64,000 nt of DNA from SLRI01 sp964402505. GTDB lineage: Bacteria; Pseudomonadota; Alphaproteobacteria; Geminicoccales; Geminicoccaceae. The notes beneath the pieces are model-generated. The model saw only the letters and a program-made list of their open reading frames with translations, was not told the DNA's origin and searched no databases. This document shows positions 27,018 to 36,873 of the stretch, one piece after another (the stretch's first letter is position 1; the number at the start of each line of letters is the position of its first letter). A program made the translations under genes and the position numbers. The DNA is taken from assembly GCA_964402505.1 (NCBI GenBank), contig CAYOCP010000012.1:1-64000 (forward strand). Reading direction: 5' to 3'.

Positions 27018-29558
27018 ATGGACCGCCTCGACACCTGTCATTGCTGCGAGCCGGCCCTGCCGGCGACACCGCTTTCGATCTGGAACCGGCCGGGCCGCTC
27101 GTCCCTCGCCTGCCGCGTCGGCAGCTTCGCGAGCTTTCGGGCGGCCATGCTGGCCGCCCTGGCGCGCGAGCTGCCGGAGCTCACGACCCGCACGACGGAC
27201 GACCACGGCATCACGCTCATCGAGCTCTGGGCCGCCCTCGGCGACGTCCTCACCTTCTATCAGGAGCGCATCGCCAACGAGGCCCGCCTCCGCACGGCCC
27301 TGCACCGCTCGTCGGTGCGCATGCTGGCAGGCCATCTCGCCTACCAGCCGCGGCCGGGCCTCTCGGCCGAGACCGACCTCGCCCTCACCCTCGACGATGG
27401 TGCTGCCCTCGTGATCCAGGCCGGGGTACGGGTCATGAGCCTGCCCGGCGCCGGCGAGCAGCCGCAGGTCTTCGAGACACTCGAGCCCTGTCACGGCATC
27501 GCCGCCCTCAACCGGCTCCGCGCCCGGCCCGTGCCGGAGCCCGACCGGCCCCTGAGCGCCGGTCGCGACCGGGCGCTCCTGCTCGACGGCGGCCCGGCCA
27601 TCGTTGCCGGCGACCGGCTCGTCTTCTGGACCGGCGACGCCCTCGAGGAGAAGCGCGTGGTCGCCGTCCTGCCGGAAGCGGGGCTTCGCCGGCTCGTCTG
27701 GTCGCCGCCTCTGGCCCGTGATCTCCCGCCCGCACCGGCACCCATCACCCATGGCCACGCGCATCGCATCCGCCGCAGCCTCCGGTTCTTCGGCTGGAAC
27801 GCGCCGGAGAGCCATTCGAGCTATGATCCCGGAAGGTACGATCCCGCCACCGGGAGATGGGATCCGCCGCCCGCCTGGCAGAAGGTCAGCCTCCTGGGCC
27901 GGCTCGGCCTTCCCGAGGCCGCCACGGGCCCGGCGCCGCCCACCTGGCCCCTCGATGGCGAGATCGAGGGGCTGACGCCCGGAACGAAGCTCCTCGTCCA
28001 GAACGGCGATGTCGTGCGCCTCGCGACGGTGACGTCGGTTGCCGAGGCGCCGCGCCAGCTCGGGCCGCTCGAGGCCACGGTCACGGTCCTGACCCTGAGC
28101 GGTGTCACGGGCCTCGCCATCGGCGATCGCCGCACCGCCCATGTGCTGGAGGTCGAGCCCGATGCGCTGGCGTTCCAGGATCGCGCTTGGCCCCCGCGGA
28201 TCGCCGGCGGCCGGCTGACGCTCGACCCCGACCCCGGCGTGCCGATCGAGCGCGGCCGGCGCCTGCTCGTCGACGACGGCAAAGGCCGGGTCCATGCAGC
28301 GGAGGTGACGGGCTCGGCCGTGCTCGGCGACGGAACGAGGGCGGTCGACTTCAGCCCCGCCCTGCCGGCCGCGATCGATGCCGATGACGCGACCCTCTGG
28401 GGCAACGTGGCGCGTGCCGGCCATGGCGAGACGCAGCCGCCGGAAACCCTCGGCGACGGCGATGGCGGCGCCGTCTTCCAGAGCTGGACGCTGGGCAAGC
28501 CCGATCTCAGCCGGCGGCCCTCCGCCCGCTCGACCTTGGGCGAGCCCGAGCTCACCCTCCTCGCCGACGGCGTCCGCTGGCAGCCCGTCGCAAGCCTCTA
28601 CGGCGAAAAGCCCGACGCCACCGTCTTCCGGCTGGCGGAGCGGGACGACCGCAAGGCCCGGCTCACCTTCGGCGACGGGCGGACGGGTGCGCGCCTGCCC
28701 ACCGGGAGCGGCAATGTGGTGGCCCGCTACCGAAGGGGAAGCGGGCTCGCCGGCCTCGTCGCCGCGCACAGGCTCGGCATCCTGCTCAACCGGCCGCCCG
28801 GCTTGCGCGACGCGACCAACCCGGCGCCGGCGGAGGGCGGTGCCGATCCCGAAACGGCCGGGGACGCAAGGGCGAAGGCACCCGCGAGCGTGCGCACGTT
28901 CGGCCGGATCGTGGCGCTCGACGATTTCGCCAGGGTCGCCACGGCCTCGGGCGAGATCGCCAAGGCCCGGGCGGACCGCGTCTGGCGCGGTCTCGACGGC
29001 TCGGTCCACCTGACGGTCGCGGCGGAGGGCGGCAGCCCGCTCTCCCCGGTGGCGATGGCGCGCCTCCACGCGGCACTCGACGCCGCGCGCGACCCCAATC
29101 GCGTCCTCCTCGTCCAGAATGCGCTCGCCGTGCCGATCGTGGTCGAAGCGAGGCTCGTGGTCGGGCCCTCCTGCCTCCGCGCCGCCGTGCTCGAGGCGGC
29201 GGCAGCCCGACTCCTCGAGCACCTCTCCTTCGCCCGGGCCGAGCTCGGCCGACCCCTGCACGCGAGCCGGATCATCACCGTCCTGCAGGCCACGGACGGC
29301 GTCGACGGCGTGGATCTCGACAGGCTGCACTTCAAGGGCTGGAGCAGCTGGTCGCCGGCGGCGCTGGCGGCAAGGGGCGCCACTTCGGCACCCGGCCAGC
29401 CGCATCTTCGTCTCTTCGGAGCACGCCCGGCACAGGCGGCCCTGGCCGATCCCCTCGCCGCCCCCCTGCTCGCCGCCGGCCACGAGGTGATACCGGCCGA
29501 GCTCGCCACCCTGGCGCGGAGCGACCTGGCGCTATCGGCCACGGGAGGGATGGGATGA
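27018..29558 (+). CDS. Second large baseplate assembly protein (Afp12-like)
   Basis: About 846 residues. The N-terminal DHGITLIELWAALGDVLTFY then QERIANEARLRTALHRSSVR identifies the 'putative baseplate assembly protein' family that follows gpJ in most non-Afp eCIS. The middle part holds beta-rich inserts (residues about 270-560). The motif RKARLTFGDGRTGARLPTGS is the gpJ-type GDGxxGxxxPxG loop. The final 250 residues form the second J-like wedge domain, with VDLDRLHFKGWSSWSP. It probably pairs with the preceding protein in each baseplate wedge. A CHCC near the N-terminus could bind metal. Confidence 0.83.
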   Translation: MDRLDTCHCCEPALPATPLSIWNRPGRSSLACRVGSFASFRAAMLAALARELPELTTRTTDDHGITLIELWAALGDVLTFYQERIANEARLRTALHRSSVRMLAGHLAYQPRPGLSAETDLALTLDDGAALVIQAGVRVMSLPGAGEQPQVFETLEPCHGIAALNRLRARPVPEPDRPLSAGRDRALLLDGGPAIVAGDRLVFWTGDALEEKRVVAVLPEAGLRRLVWSPPLARDLPPAPAPITHGHAHRIRRSLRFFGWNAPESHSSYDPGRYDPATGRWDPPPAWQKVSLLGRLGLPEAATGPAPPTWPLDGEIEGLTPGTKLLVQNGDVVRLATVTSVAEAPRQLGPLEATVTVLTLSGVTGLAIGDRRTAHVLEVEPDALAFQDRAWPPRIAGGRLTLDPDPGVPIERGRRLLVDDGKGRVHAAEVTGSAVLGDGTRAVDFSPALPAAIDADDATLWGNVARAGHGETQPPETLGDGDGGAVFQSWTLGKPDLSRRPSARSTLGEPELTLLADGVRWQPVASLYGEKPDATVFRLAERDDRKARLTFGDGRTGARLPTGSGNVVARYRRGSGLAGLVAAHRLGILLNRPPGLRDATNPAPAEGGADPETAGDARAKAPASVRTFGRIVALDDFARVATASGEIAKARADRVWRGLDGSVHLTVAAEGGSPLSPVAMARLHAALDAARDPNRVLLVQNALAVPIVVEARLVVGPSCLRAAVLEAAAARLLEHLSFARAELGRPLHASRIITVLQATDGVDGVDLDRLHFKGWSSWSPAALAARGATSAPGQPHLRLFGARPAQAALADPLAAPLLAAGHEVIPAELATLARSDLALSATGGMG

Positions 29559-31837
29559 GCGGAAAGCGGCTCTACGACCTGCTGCCGGCGCTCCACCGCG
29601 AGCGCGACGCCGAAGCGGGCCGGCCGCTCGAGCGGCTGCTCGGCGTGATCGATGCGCAGGCCGAGATCATCGAGGCCGATATCGCGAGGCTCTACGACGA
29701 CCTCTTCGCCGAGACCGCGAGCCCCTGGGTCCTGCCCTATATCGGCGACCTCGTCGGCAATCTGCCGCTCTTCGGCACCGACGAGGTCGCCCGGAGCGAC
29801 ACCGCGCGCGAGCGCTTCCCCGACCTCCGGGGCCCGAGCCTGGCACCCGATATCGCCGCCCGCCGCCGCGCCGACATCGTGAAAACGATCCACTATCGCC
29901 GGCGCAAGGGCATGCCGCCGACACTCGAGGAGCTGGCCCGCGACGTCACCGGCTGGGCCGCCCATCTCGTCGAGCCCTTCCGGATCCTCGGCTGGACGCA
30001 GATGGTCCGCAACCACGTGCGACCCGAGGCGACCCTGCCCCATCTTCGCCGATTGGAGGCCTGCGATCGCGTGCATGGAGCCTTCGACGGCTTCACCCAC
30101 AGCGTCGACGTGCGGCCGATCGGCCCGCTCGACGGCTGGCACGCGATCTCGAACGCCCTCTTCTTCGTCTGGCGGCTCGGCGCCTTCGAGCTCTCGGGCG
30201 CGGACGCCAGGCAGGATCCCGCATCCGGCTTCGGCTGGCATGTCAGCCCGACCGGCCACGCGGCACCGCTCTTCGCCGGCTGGCGCCGCGAGGGCGACGA
30301 GGCCGGCATGACCGAGGAGCGCCATGTGCCGGGGCCGATCCGCAGGGCGGCCTTCTTCGAGGACCTGAAGGAGGCGCACGGTCGAAGCCCCGTGCCGGAG
30401 GCGACCCGCTGGTATGCCACGCCGCCCGCCGATCCGATGGCGGCGGGCCCCGAGGGCAGCCTCTCGATCACCCTCTTCAAGGGCGGGGCACGCTGGCCGG
30501 TGCCGACCGAACGGGTGATCTGCGCCGATCTCGCCACCTTCAGGCAGCCGGCGGACGGCTTCGTCGCCGTCGACGTGGCGCTGGCGCGGATCGCGCTCGG
30601 CCGAAAGCTCGCGAGCGACCCCGCGGCGGCGATCGGCGACGATGCCGATGCTGTCCGGACCAGCCACCATTACGGCTTCTCCGCGGGCCTCGGCGGCGGC
30701 CCCTACGAGCGGCGCGCCTGGACCATCCGCCGTGATCCTTTGCCCGGCGAGACCACGGCACCCCTGGTCCTGCGGGTGCGCAAGGACGGTGCCGCCGGCG
30801 CCTTCACGACGCTGGCGGCGGCCCTGGCCGACTGGGCCGGGCCGGTGCACCGGAAACGGAACGCGATCATCGCGCTCGAGGACAGCCGCACCTATGCCGA
30901 GAGCCTCTCGATCGAGCCCGGGAACGGCGGCTGGCTCGCCATCGAGGCCCTGAGCGGCACCCGACCGCTCATCCGGGGCGACGTCACCCTGACCGGCCGC
31001 CACGACGACGCTGCTTTGACCCTCTCCGGCCTCTGGATCGAGGGCAAGGTCGAGGTCGAAGGCTCGCTCGGTCATCTCCGCCTCCTCCACACGACGCTGG
31101 TGCCGGGACCCGAGGTGCTCGGCACCGGGCCCGAAAGCGGTCCGCCGATCCGGCCCAGCCTCGTCGTCGCCGCCGGAACGGCCCCCGACCTCCTGAACGA
31201 GGCGCTCACCCTGGATCTCGCCTTCTCGGTCACCGGTCCCCTCGGCCTGCCGCGCCACGCGAGGGCGCTTCGGATCCTGGATTGCATCGTCGTGGCCGAG
31301 CCCGGCGGCGACGCCGTCGGCAGCGCCGCCGAGCCGGGGCCGCCCACCCTCATGGAGCGCTCGACGGTGCTCGGCCGCACCACCGTCCAAGCCCTCCTGC
31401 TCGCCAGCGAATCGATCCTCGAAGACAGGGTGCACTGCGATCGCCGGCAGCTCGGCTGCGCCCGGTTCAGCTATTTGCCGCCCGGCTCGCGCACGCCGAG
31501 GCGCTATCGCTGCCAGCCGGACCTCGAGATCGAGACCGAGATCGAGGCGCTGGCGGCGCGCACCGGCACGGCACCCAGCGATGCCGACCGCCAGGAGGCG
31601 GCGGCCAGGGTCGCGCGCTGGCTGGTGCCGGTCTGGACCAACCGCCTCTGGGGCCAGCCGGGTTTCGCCCAGCTGCACGCGCATGGGCCCAGGGCGATCG
31701 GCGAGGGTGCCGAGGACGGCTCCGAGATGGGCGCCTTCTCGCATCTGAAGCAGCCGCAGCGGGCGGCCAACCTGCGCCAGAGACTGGATGAATACCTGCC
31801 GTTCGGGCTGGATGCCGGCATCGTGCCGGTGACCTGA
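29555..31837 (+). CDS. Tail protein I-like baseplate protein with beta-helix-like C-terminus
   Basis: 760 residues. The first 190 residues match the tail protein I/Afp12-type module (LYDLLPALHRERDAEAGRPL; SPWVLPYIGDLVGN; HYRRRKGMPPTLEELARDVT), which links wedge arms to peripheral fibres. From about residue 400 the sequence is repetitive beta structure consistent with a right-handed beta-helix (IIALEDSRTYAESLSIEPG; LTLSGLWIEGKVEVEGSLGH). Near the end, VWTNRLWGQPGFAQLHAHGP is a conserved tail. It may display the surface that touches the target cell. It overlaps the preceding gene by four bases. Confidence 0.8.
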   Translation: MSGKRLYDLLPALHRERDAEAGRPLERLLGVIDAQAEIIEADIARLYDDLFAETASPWVLPYIGDLVGNLPLFGTDEVARSDTARERFPDLRGPSLAPDIAARRRADIVKTIHYRRRKGMPPTLEELARDVTGWAAHLVEPFRILGWTQMVRNHVRPEATLPHLRRLEACDRVHGAFDGFTHSVDVRPIGPLDGWHAISNALFFVWRLGAFELSGADARQDPASGFGWHVSPTGHAAPLFAGWRREGDEAGMTEERHVPGPIRRAAFFEDLKEAHGRSPVPEATRWYATPPADPMAAGPEGSLSITLFKGGARWPVPTERVICADLATFRQPADGFVAVDVALARIALGRKLASDPAAAIGDDADAVRTSHHYGFSAGLGGGPYERRAWTIRRDPLPGETTAPLVLRVRKDGAAGAFTTLAAALADWAGPVHRKRNAIIALEDSRTYAESLSIEPGNGGWLAIEALSGTRPLIRGDVTLTGRHDDAALTLSGLWIEGKVEVEGSLGHLRLLHTTLVPGPEVLGTGPESGPPIRPSLVVAAGTAPDLLNEALTLDLAFSVTGPLGLPRHARALRILDCIVVAEPGGDAVGSAAEPGPPTLMERSTVLGRTTVQALLLASESILEDRVHCDRRQLGCARFSYLPPGSRTPRRYRCQPDLEIETEIEALAARTGTAPSDADRQEAAARVARWLVPVWTNRLWGQPGFAQLHAHGPRAIGEGAEDGSEMGAFSHLKQPQRAANLRQRLDEYLPFGLDAGIVPVT

Positions 31838-31883
31838 GAGGGCGGCGAGAGCCGGGCGGCTCGGCCCGGCCGGGGGAACGGAA

Positions 31884-34787
31884 ATGGCGGGCGACTATTC
31901 GAGGAACGGGTTCCGGCCAAAGGATCGCATCGCGGCCGTGCTGATGCAGCAAGGTCGGGTCACGCTCGATTCCGACCAGAACATCCAGGCGCTGATGCTC
32001 GACCGCCGCCTCCGCAATCTGGCGGAGGATGCCTGGGGCAGAAGCTGGGTCCCGGGCCGGACCACGCCCGATGCCTTCAGGCTGACGCCGGTGCCGGGCC
32101 CCGACCTCGCCATCGGCGCCGGCCGGCTCTACGCCATGGGCCTCGTCGCCGAGGTCTTCGCCGGGGAGGCGGCCACGCTGAAGGCGCAGCCTTTCCTGCC
32201 CGGTCCCGTCGCGGACCCGGCGCCGGGCCCGGCCCTCGCCTATCTCGACGTGTTCGAGCGGGAGGTCACCTGGGTCGAGGAGCCCGAGCTTCTGGAGAAG
32301 GCGCTCTTCGGCGTCGACACGACGACCCGCCGCCAGGTCGTCTGGCAGGTCAGGCTGCTGAGCGCCGCCGACGCCACCTGCAACACGGACCTCGCCTCCC
32401 TCTTTCCGCCGGGCTTCGGCCGCCTCACCACGGACGCCACCGGCACGCCCGCCTCCGACGACCCCTGCATCCTGCCGCCGACCGGCGGCTATCGCGGCCT
32501 CGAGAACCGCCTCTACCGCGTCGAGGTGCACACGGCCGGGCCGGTCGGCACGGCCCTCTTCAAGTGGTCGCGCGAGAACGCCTCGGTGGTCTCGCCCGTC
32601 GAGACGATCGCCACGAGCGGCACCGAAAGCCAGCTTCGGGTGACGCGAATCGGCCGGGACCAGGTCCTGCGCTTCGCGGCGGGCGACTGGGTCGAGGTGC
32701 TGGACGACCGGCGCGAGCTTCTGGGCGAGGCCGGGGAGATGGCGCGCGTCTCGAGCATCGACGAGGCGACGCGCACCGTCTTTCTCGACCGCGCGCTGCC
32801 GCTCGGCGGCACGGGCGGCTTCGGCACGACGCCGGCCGACCTGAAGTCGGCGCACACCCGGCTGATCCGCTGGGACCAGAGCCTGGAGCGGCACAACAAC
32901 GCCGTCGACGCCGCGACCGGCCTGATGACCACGGGCGCCCTGCCCGTCGCTCTCGAGGACGGCGTTCAGGTCGGCTTCAGCGCCGCACCCGGCACCTCCG
33001 GCGTCATGCGGGTGGGCGACCACTGGTCCTTCGCGGCCCGCACCGTCGACGGCTCGGTCGAGAAGCTCGACGCCGCACCGCCCGACGGCGTTCACCATCA
33101 CCACGTGCCGCTCGCCGAGGTGACGCTCGGCCCCGGCGGCTTCACCGTGACCAGGGACTGCCGGGAGCCCGTGCCCCCGGCCGCCGGCGGCGACGAGCCT
33201 CGGCCGGCTTGCGAATGCTGCACGATCTGCGTCGGCCGCGACGGCGACGTCGCCGACCTCCGGGCGGCGCTGGCAGCCCTGCCGGCACTGGCGCCGGAAC
33301 CGGCGACACCCGTCCGCATCTGCCTCCTGCCGGGCGATCACCCGATCCCCGACGGGCTCCGGATCGAGCGGCCGAACACGCGCATCGTCGGCTGCTTGCC
33401 GCGCTCCCGGCTGATCGTGCAGGGCGCCGGGCTGCGCTTTCTGGCGGATGCCACCGGGATCGAGGAGGTCGTGGTGCACGGCGCGGCCGAGGGCGGTGCC
33501 GTGAGCTTCGAGGGCATGAGCGACGGCTTCGCCCGCCTCTGCTGGTTCCAGAGTGCCGAAGCCCCCTTCGCCATCACCGCCGGGAAGGCGCGAGGCCTGA
33601 TCCTCGCCCGAAACCGCCTCGAGGGCGCCGGCATCGGCCTTTTCGGCGGCAGCCGCGAGGTGGAGATCGAAGGCAACACGATCCTGCGGTTCGCCCGGAG
33701 TGCGATCGTCATCGACGGCGGCGCCGGCACCGTCACCATCCGGGCAAACCGGCTCGTCGACGGCCGGGGCGCCGGCATCGAGGTCGGCAAGCGCGCCGAC
33801 CGGCTCCGGATCGCCGGAAACGAGATCGCCATGTGCCGGGGCGAGAAGACCTTCTTCGGCGATGCGGCCGGCGGCATCGTCGTGAGCGACGCCGTGGACG
33901 GGCTCACCGTGCAGGACAACCGGATCGAAGGGAACGCGACCGACGCGCCAAAGGATGCGGCCGGCATCCTCGTCCGCCGCGGCACGGGCATCCTCATCAG
34001 CCGCAACCACATCCTGGGCAATGGCCGGGCCGAGGCGGAGGACGACGCCATGACCGGCGGCATCGTCATCCTCGCCGTGGCCCCGCCCAAGGACGAGGCG
34101 GGCGGCGAGCCGCACCGCTTCGATCCGGCCCTGGTCGTCGAGGACAACATCGTTGCGGCCGAGCGCGGCCCCGCGCTTCTGGTGATCGGCGAGGGCGACA
34201 TGCGGGTTCGGGGCAACACGCTGATCAGCCGCCTCGGCATCGCGCGGGGTGCCGGGCCGGACGGGCTGGGCTCGCGCGACATGGCCGCGATCGTGCTGCT
34301 CGGCATCGAGCGGCTCGAGGGCCTCGCCCAAAAGCTGATCGAGGCGGCGGCGGGCGGGCTCGAAGCACCGCCGCGCGTGGTCGCCCTCGCGACCGAGCTG
34401 CGGGCGACGGCCCGGGGCAGGGTGCTGGTGCAGGGCAACCAGATGGCGCTCGAGCGCCAGCTCGCCCGCGACCCACCGCCCCTCGCGGCGGTCCTGGCCT
34501 ACGGCTTCGACGATGTCGACTTCTCCCACAACCAGGTGGAGCTCGACCAGGACGAGGCCCGCTTCTCGGTCGACGCCCTCATCGTCGGACGCAGCGCGCG
34601 CCAGCTCGGCAACCGGATGACCGAGCCACGGGAGGCGGTCCTGGCATCGCTCCTGTCGCTCGGCTTCGACCTCAACACCTGCACCCAGAACCAGGGCAGC
34701 CATTGCATCCTGCCGAGAAGCCCGGATCAGCTCGTCGATCGCGACAACCTCGTCGAGTTCCCGAGCGAGCTCTGCCCGCGCGGCTGA
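31884..34787 (+). CDS. DUF6519/right-handed beta-helix eCIS protein
   Basis: 967 residues. The start GDYSRNGFRPKDRIAAVLMQ followed by QGRVTLDSDQNIQALML is the DUF6519 signature, found almost only in CIS clusters. The N-terminal 420 residues are this domain; a CECCTIC cysteine cluster lies at about residues 440-446. Residues about 470-960 form a pectate-lyase-like right-handed beta-helix with regular N/D ladders (RGLILARNRLEGAGIGLFGG; VEIEGNTILRFARSAIVIDG). It is probably the outermost fibre or cage protein of the particle. The last gene of the eCIS locus, ending 18 bases from a convergent gene. Confidence 0.8.
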   Translation: MAGDYSRNGFRPKDRIAAVLMQQGRVTLDSDQNIQALMLDRRLRNLAEDAWGRSWVPGRTTPDAFRLTPVPGPDLAIGAGRLYAMGLVAEVFAGEAATLKAQPFLPGPVADPAPGPALAYLDVFEREVTWVEEPELLEKALFGVDTTTRRQVVWQVRLLSAADATCNTDLASLFPPGFGRLTTDATGTPASDDPCILPPTGGYRGLENRLYRVEVHTAGPVGTALFKWSRENASVVSPVETIATSGTESQLRVTRIGRDQVLRFAAGDWVEVLDDRRELLGEAGEMARVSSIDEATRTVFLDRALPLGGTGGFGTTPADLKSAHTRLIRWDQSLERHNNAVDAATGLMTTGALPVALEDGVQVGFSAAPGTSGVMRVGDHWSFAARTVDGSVEKLDAAPPDGVHHHHVPLAEVTLGPGGFTVTRDCREPVPPAAGGDEPRPACECCTICVGRDGDVADLRAALAALPALAPEPATPVRICLLPGDHPIPDGLRIERPNTRIVGCLPRSRLIVQGAGLRFLADATGIEEVVVHGAAEGGAVSFEGMSDGFARLCWFQSAEAPFAITAGKARGLILARNRLEGAGIGLFGGSREVEIEGNTILRFARSAIVIDGGAGTVTIRANRLVDGRGAGIEVGKRADRLRIAGNEIAMCRGEKTFFGDAAGGIVVSDAVDGLTVQDNRIEGNATDAPKDAAGILVRRGTGILISRNHILGNGRAEAEDDAMTGGIVILAVAPPKDEAGGEPHRFDPALVVEDNIVAAERGPALLVIGEGDMRVRGNTLISRLGIARGAGPDGLGSRDMAAIVLLGIERLEGLAQKLIEAAAGGLEAPPRVVALATELRATARGRVLVQGNQMALERQLARDPPPLAAVLAYGFDDVDFSHNQVELDQDEARFSVDALIVGRSARQLGNRMTEPREAVLASLLSLGFDLNTCTQNQGSHCILPRSPDQLVDRDNLVEFPSELCPRG

Positions 34788-34805
34788 GAGCTCCGCTTTC
34801 GGGGT

Positions 34806-35813
34806 TCAGTCGAGATCGCGGGCCAGATGAAAGACGCAGTCGCCGCGCTCGGTGCGCCCCATGGCGCGCTGGCAGATGACGAGGCCCGACTGCCTGAAAT
34901 GACAGGGCACCGGGGCCCGGCCCGGGTCCTCCGGAAAGCAGACATGGCCGGCGAGATCGCCCGCCTCGACCTCGGCGCCGAGATCGACCGCCTGGACGAA
35001 GAGCCCGCGCTCCGGCGCATAGACGTACCAGGAACGGTCCGGCACCTCGACATGGCGCGGCCGGGGCGGCGGCGGCAGGTCGGCAGGTGCCTCCATGACC
35101 TCCAGATGATCGAGCAGGCGGCGGATGCCCGCCTCGATCACGCGAATGCCCTCGAGCCGGACGCCACCCCGCCCGCCGAACTCGCCGCCGAGCGCCACGA
35201 GCTTGTGCGTGAGGGCGCAGGCCGCGGAGAGGGTGGGCTCGTTGGTGAAGGCCCAGACCATGGCGATGGGCGGCGCGAAGGCATCGAGCGCCGCCCGCGC
35301 CCGCCGGTCGAGATCGGCGTCGCCCGAAAGCCGCATGGTGGCGAGCGTCAGATAGTCGAGCGAGGCGCCGCCCGAATGCAGATCGTGCGTGGCGTCGCAC
35401 ATGGGATAGAGGACGGTATCCAGGTAGTGGGCGATCCTGGCGGTCGGCCCGCCGGCCGGATCGCCCGGAAAGGCGCGGTTGAGATTGCCGCCGTCGAGCG
35501 GCGAGGTGCGCGTGCCGGCCACGGCGGCCGGCAGATTGGTCGCGGGCAGCACGATGATGCGGCCCTGGACCCTCGCCGGATCGAGGTTGCGGACGAGGTC
35601 GCACAAGACGGCCTGCCCCTCGTACTCGTCGCCGTGATTGCCGGCCATGAAGAGGACGGTCGGCCCGCTGCCGTGCGCGATCACCGCGAGCGGGATGGGG
35701 ATCGTGCCGTAGGCCGAGCGGGTGACCGAATGCGGCAGATGGAGGAACCCCACCTGCCTGCCCGGCGCTTCGTAGTCGACATCCGTCCAGATCGGCGATC
35801 TCGCCCTGTCCAC
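34806..35813 (-). CDS. Aspartoacylase/succinylglutamate desuccinylase-family amidohydrolase, copy 2
   Basis: 335 residues from a GTG start. Zinc-ligand motif GNHGDEYEG (His60, Glu63) and a third His in HDLHSGG (His146) place it in the M14-like AspA/AstE family, which removes acyl groups from N-acyl amino acids. DoeB, the N-acetyl-diaminobutyrate deacetylase of ectoine breakdown, is a close relative type. The C-terminal beta-barrel domain (residues about 250-335) has the usual GLFVQAVDLGAEVEAGDLAG biotinyl-like motif. It lies six bases after its paralogue and ends the ABC operon. The substrate cannot be read from sequence. Confidence 0.82.
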   Translation of the reverse strand: MDRARSPIWTDVDYEAPGRQVGFLHLPHSVTRSAYGTIPIPLAVIAHGSGPTVLFMAGNHGDEYEGQAVLCDLVRNLDPARVQGRIIVLPATNLPAAVAGTRTSPLDGGNLNRAFPGDPAGGPTARIAHYLDTVLYPMCDATHDLHSGGASLDYLTLATMRLSGDADLDRRARAALDAFAPPIAMVWAFTNEPTLSAACALTHKLVALGGEFGGRGGVRLEGIRVIEAGIRRLLDHLEVMEAPADLPPPPRPRHVEVPDRSWYVYAPERGLFVQAVDLGAEVEAGDLAGHVCFPEDPGRAPVPCHFRQSGLVICQRAMGRTERGDCVFHLARDLD

Positions 35814-35819
35814 GGTGGT

Positions 35820-36860
35820 CTACCCCTGCCAGTCCGTGCCGACATGCGCCAGGCAGTCGCCGCGCTCGACCGCGGTGATGGGCCGCTTGCAGAAGGCGAC
35901 GCCGGCCTTCGCGAAGCGCACCTCGCGGGCCGGCTGGTCCGGCTCGTCGATCTGGTGGACCCAGCCGCAGACCTGCCCCTCCTCCACCTCGTCGCCCAGG
36001 CGAAAGGCCGGCTCGAAGGCGCCCCGGCAGGGTGCGTGGACGTAGTAGTCGGGCCCCGCGACCCGAAGAAGCCGCGTCCTCGCTTCCTCCTTCCGAGCGG
36101 GCTTCTCCATGACGCCGAGGAAGGCCAGAAAGTTCTCGATGCCGCGGCGCGCCACGCCGAGCGTGTCGAGCGTCACCGTGCCAGCCCCGCCGAGCTCCGT
36201 GCCCATGCCGAGCACGCCCTTGCGGTCGGCGGCGCAGGTGATCGTGGCGGCGGCGATCCCGCCGCCGGCGGCCGCCATGCCGCCACCCTCGACCACGTAG
36301 CCGATGGGTGCTCCGAACGCCTTCAGCGCCTCGAGCTTCCTGGCGAAGAGCGGGTCGTCCGGACCATCGCGGCGGATCAGGCCGCTCGGCACGTAGTCCA
36401 GCGTCTTGCCGCCCGAGTGCATGTCGAGCATCGCGTCGCACTTCGGCAGGAGCACCTCCTCGACGTAGTGCGCGATGGCGGCGGTCGGCCGGTTGTCCGG
36501 CGCATTGGGCTCGCCCGGAAAGCTGCGGTTGAGGTTGCCGCCGTCGATGGGCGAGCAGCGGCTGTGGTTCATCGCCGCCGGCAGGTTGCTCGCGGGCAGG
36601 ATGATCAGCCGGCCCTGGATGCGCGCCGGGTCGAGCTCGCGGATCAGCCGGACGAGCGCGATCTGGCCCTCGTACTCGTCGCCGTGATTGCCGCCGCCGA
36701 GATAGGCCGTGGGCCCGCTGCCATTGGCGATCACCGCGATGGGAATGCCGATCCAGCCATAGGCGGAGGTGTTGCTCGAATGGGGCAGCCGGAGGTGCCC
36801 CACCTGCCTGCCCGCCTTGTCGAGGTCCAAAGGACAGGTGATGCGGGTTTCTGCGGACAC
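35820..36860 (-). CDS. Aspartoacylase/succinylglutamate desuccinylase-family amidohydrolase, copy 1
   Basis: About 346 residues from GTG 36860, with GAGGAG upstream; a longer in-frame start at 36971 would run into the ATPase gene and is rejected. Motifs GNHGDEYEG (His59, Glu62) and LDMHSGGK (His148) supply the zinc ligands. The C-terminal module EPAFRLGDEVEEGQVCGWVH is typical of AspA/AstE/DoeB enzymes. It shares family layout with the adjacent copy but has a distinct glycine/alanine-rich loop near 210-225 (GGGMAAAGGGIAAATITC), so the two probably take different substrates. Confidence 0.82.
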   Translation of the reverse strand: MSAETRITCPLDLDKAGRQVGHLRLPHSSNTSAYGWIGIPIAVIANGSGPTAYLGGGNHGDEYEGQIALVRLIRELDPARIQGRLIILPASNLPAAMNHSRCSPIDGGNLNRSFPGEPNAPDNRPTAAIAHYVEEVLLPKCDAMLDMHSGGKTLDYVPSGLIRRDGPDDPLFARKLEALKAFGAPIGYVVEGGGMAAAGGGIAAATITCAADRKGVLGMGTELGGAGTVTLDTLGVARRGIENFLAFLGVMEKPARKEEARTRLLRVAGPDYYVHAPCRGAFEPAFRLGDEVEEGQVCGWVHQIDEPDQPAREVRFAKAGVAFCKRPITAVERGDCLAHVGTDWQG

Positions 36861-36873
36861 GGCGGTCTTCTCC

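Noticed and set aside
31467..34703. 1078-codon minus-strand open frame opposite the DUF6519 gene
   Set aside because: Shadow of the beta-helix gene on the plus strand, with no recognisable motif.
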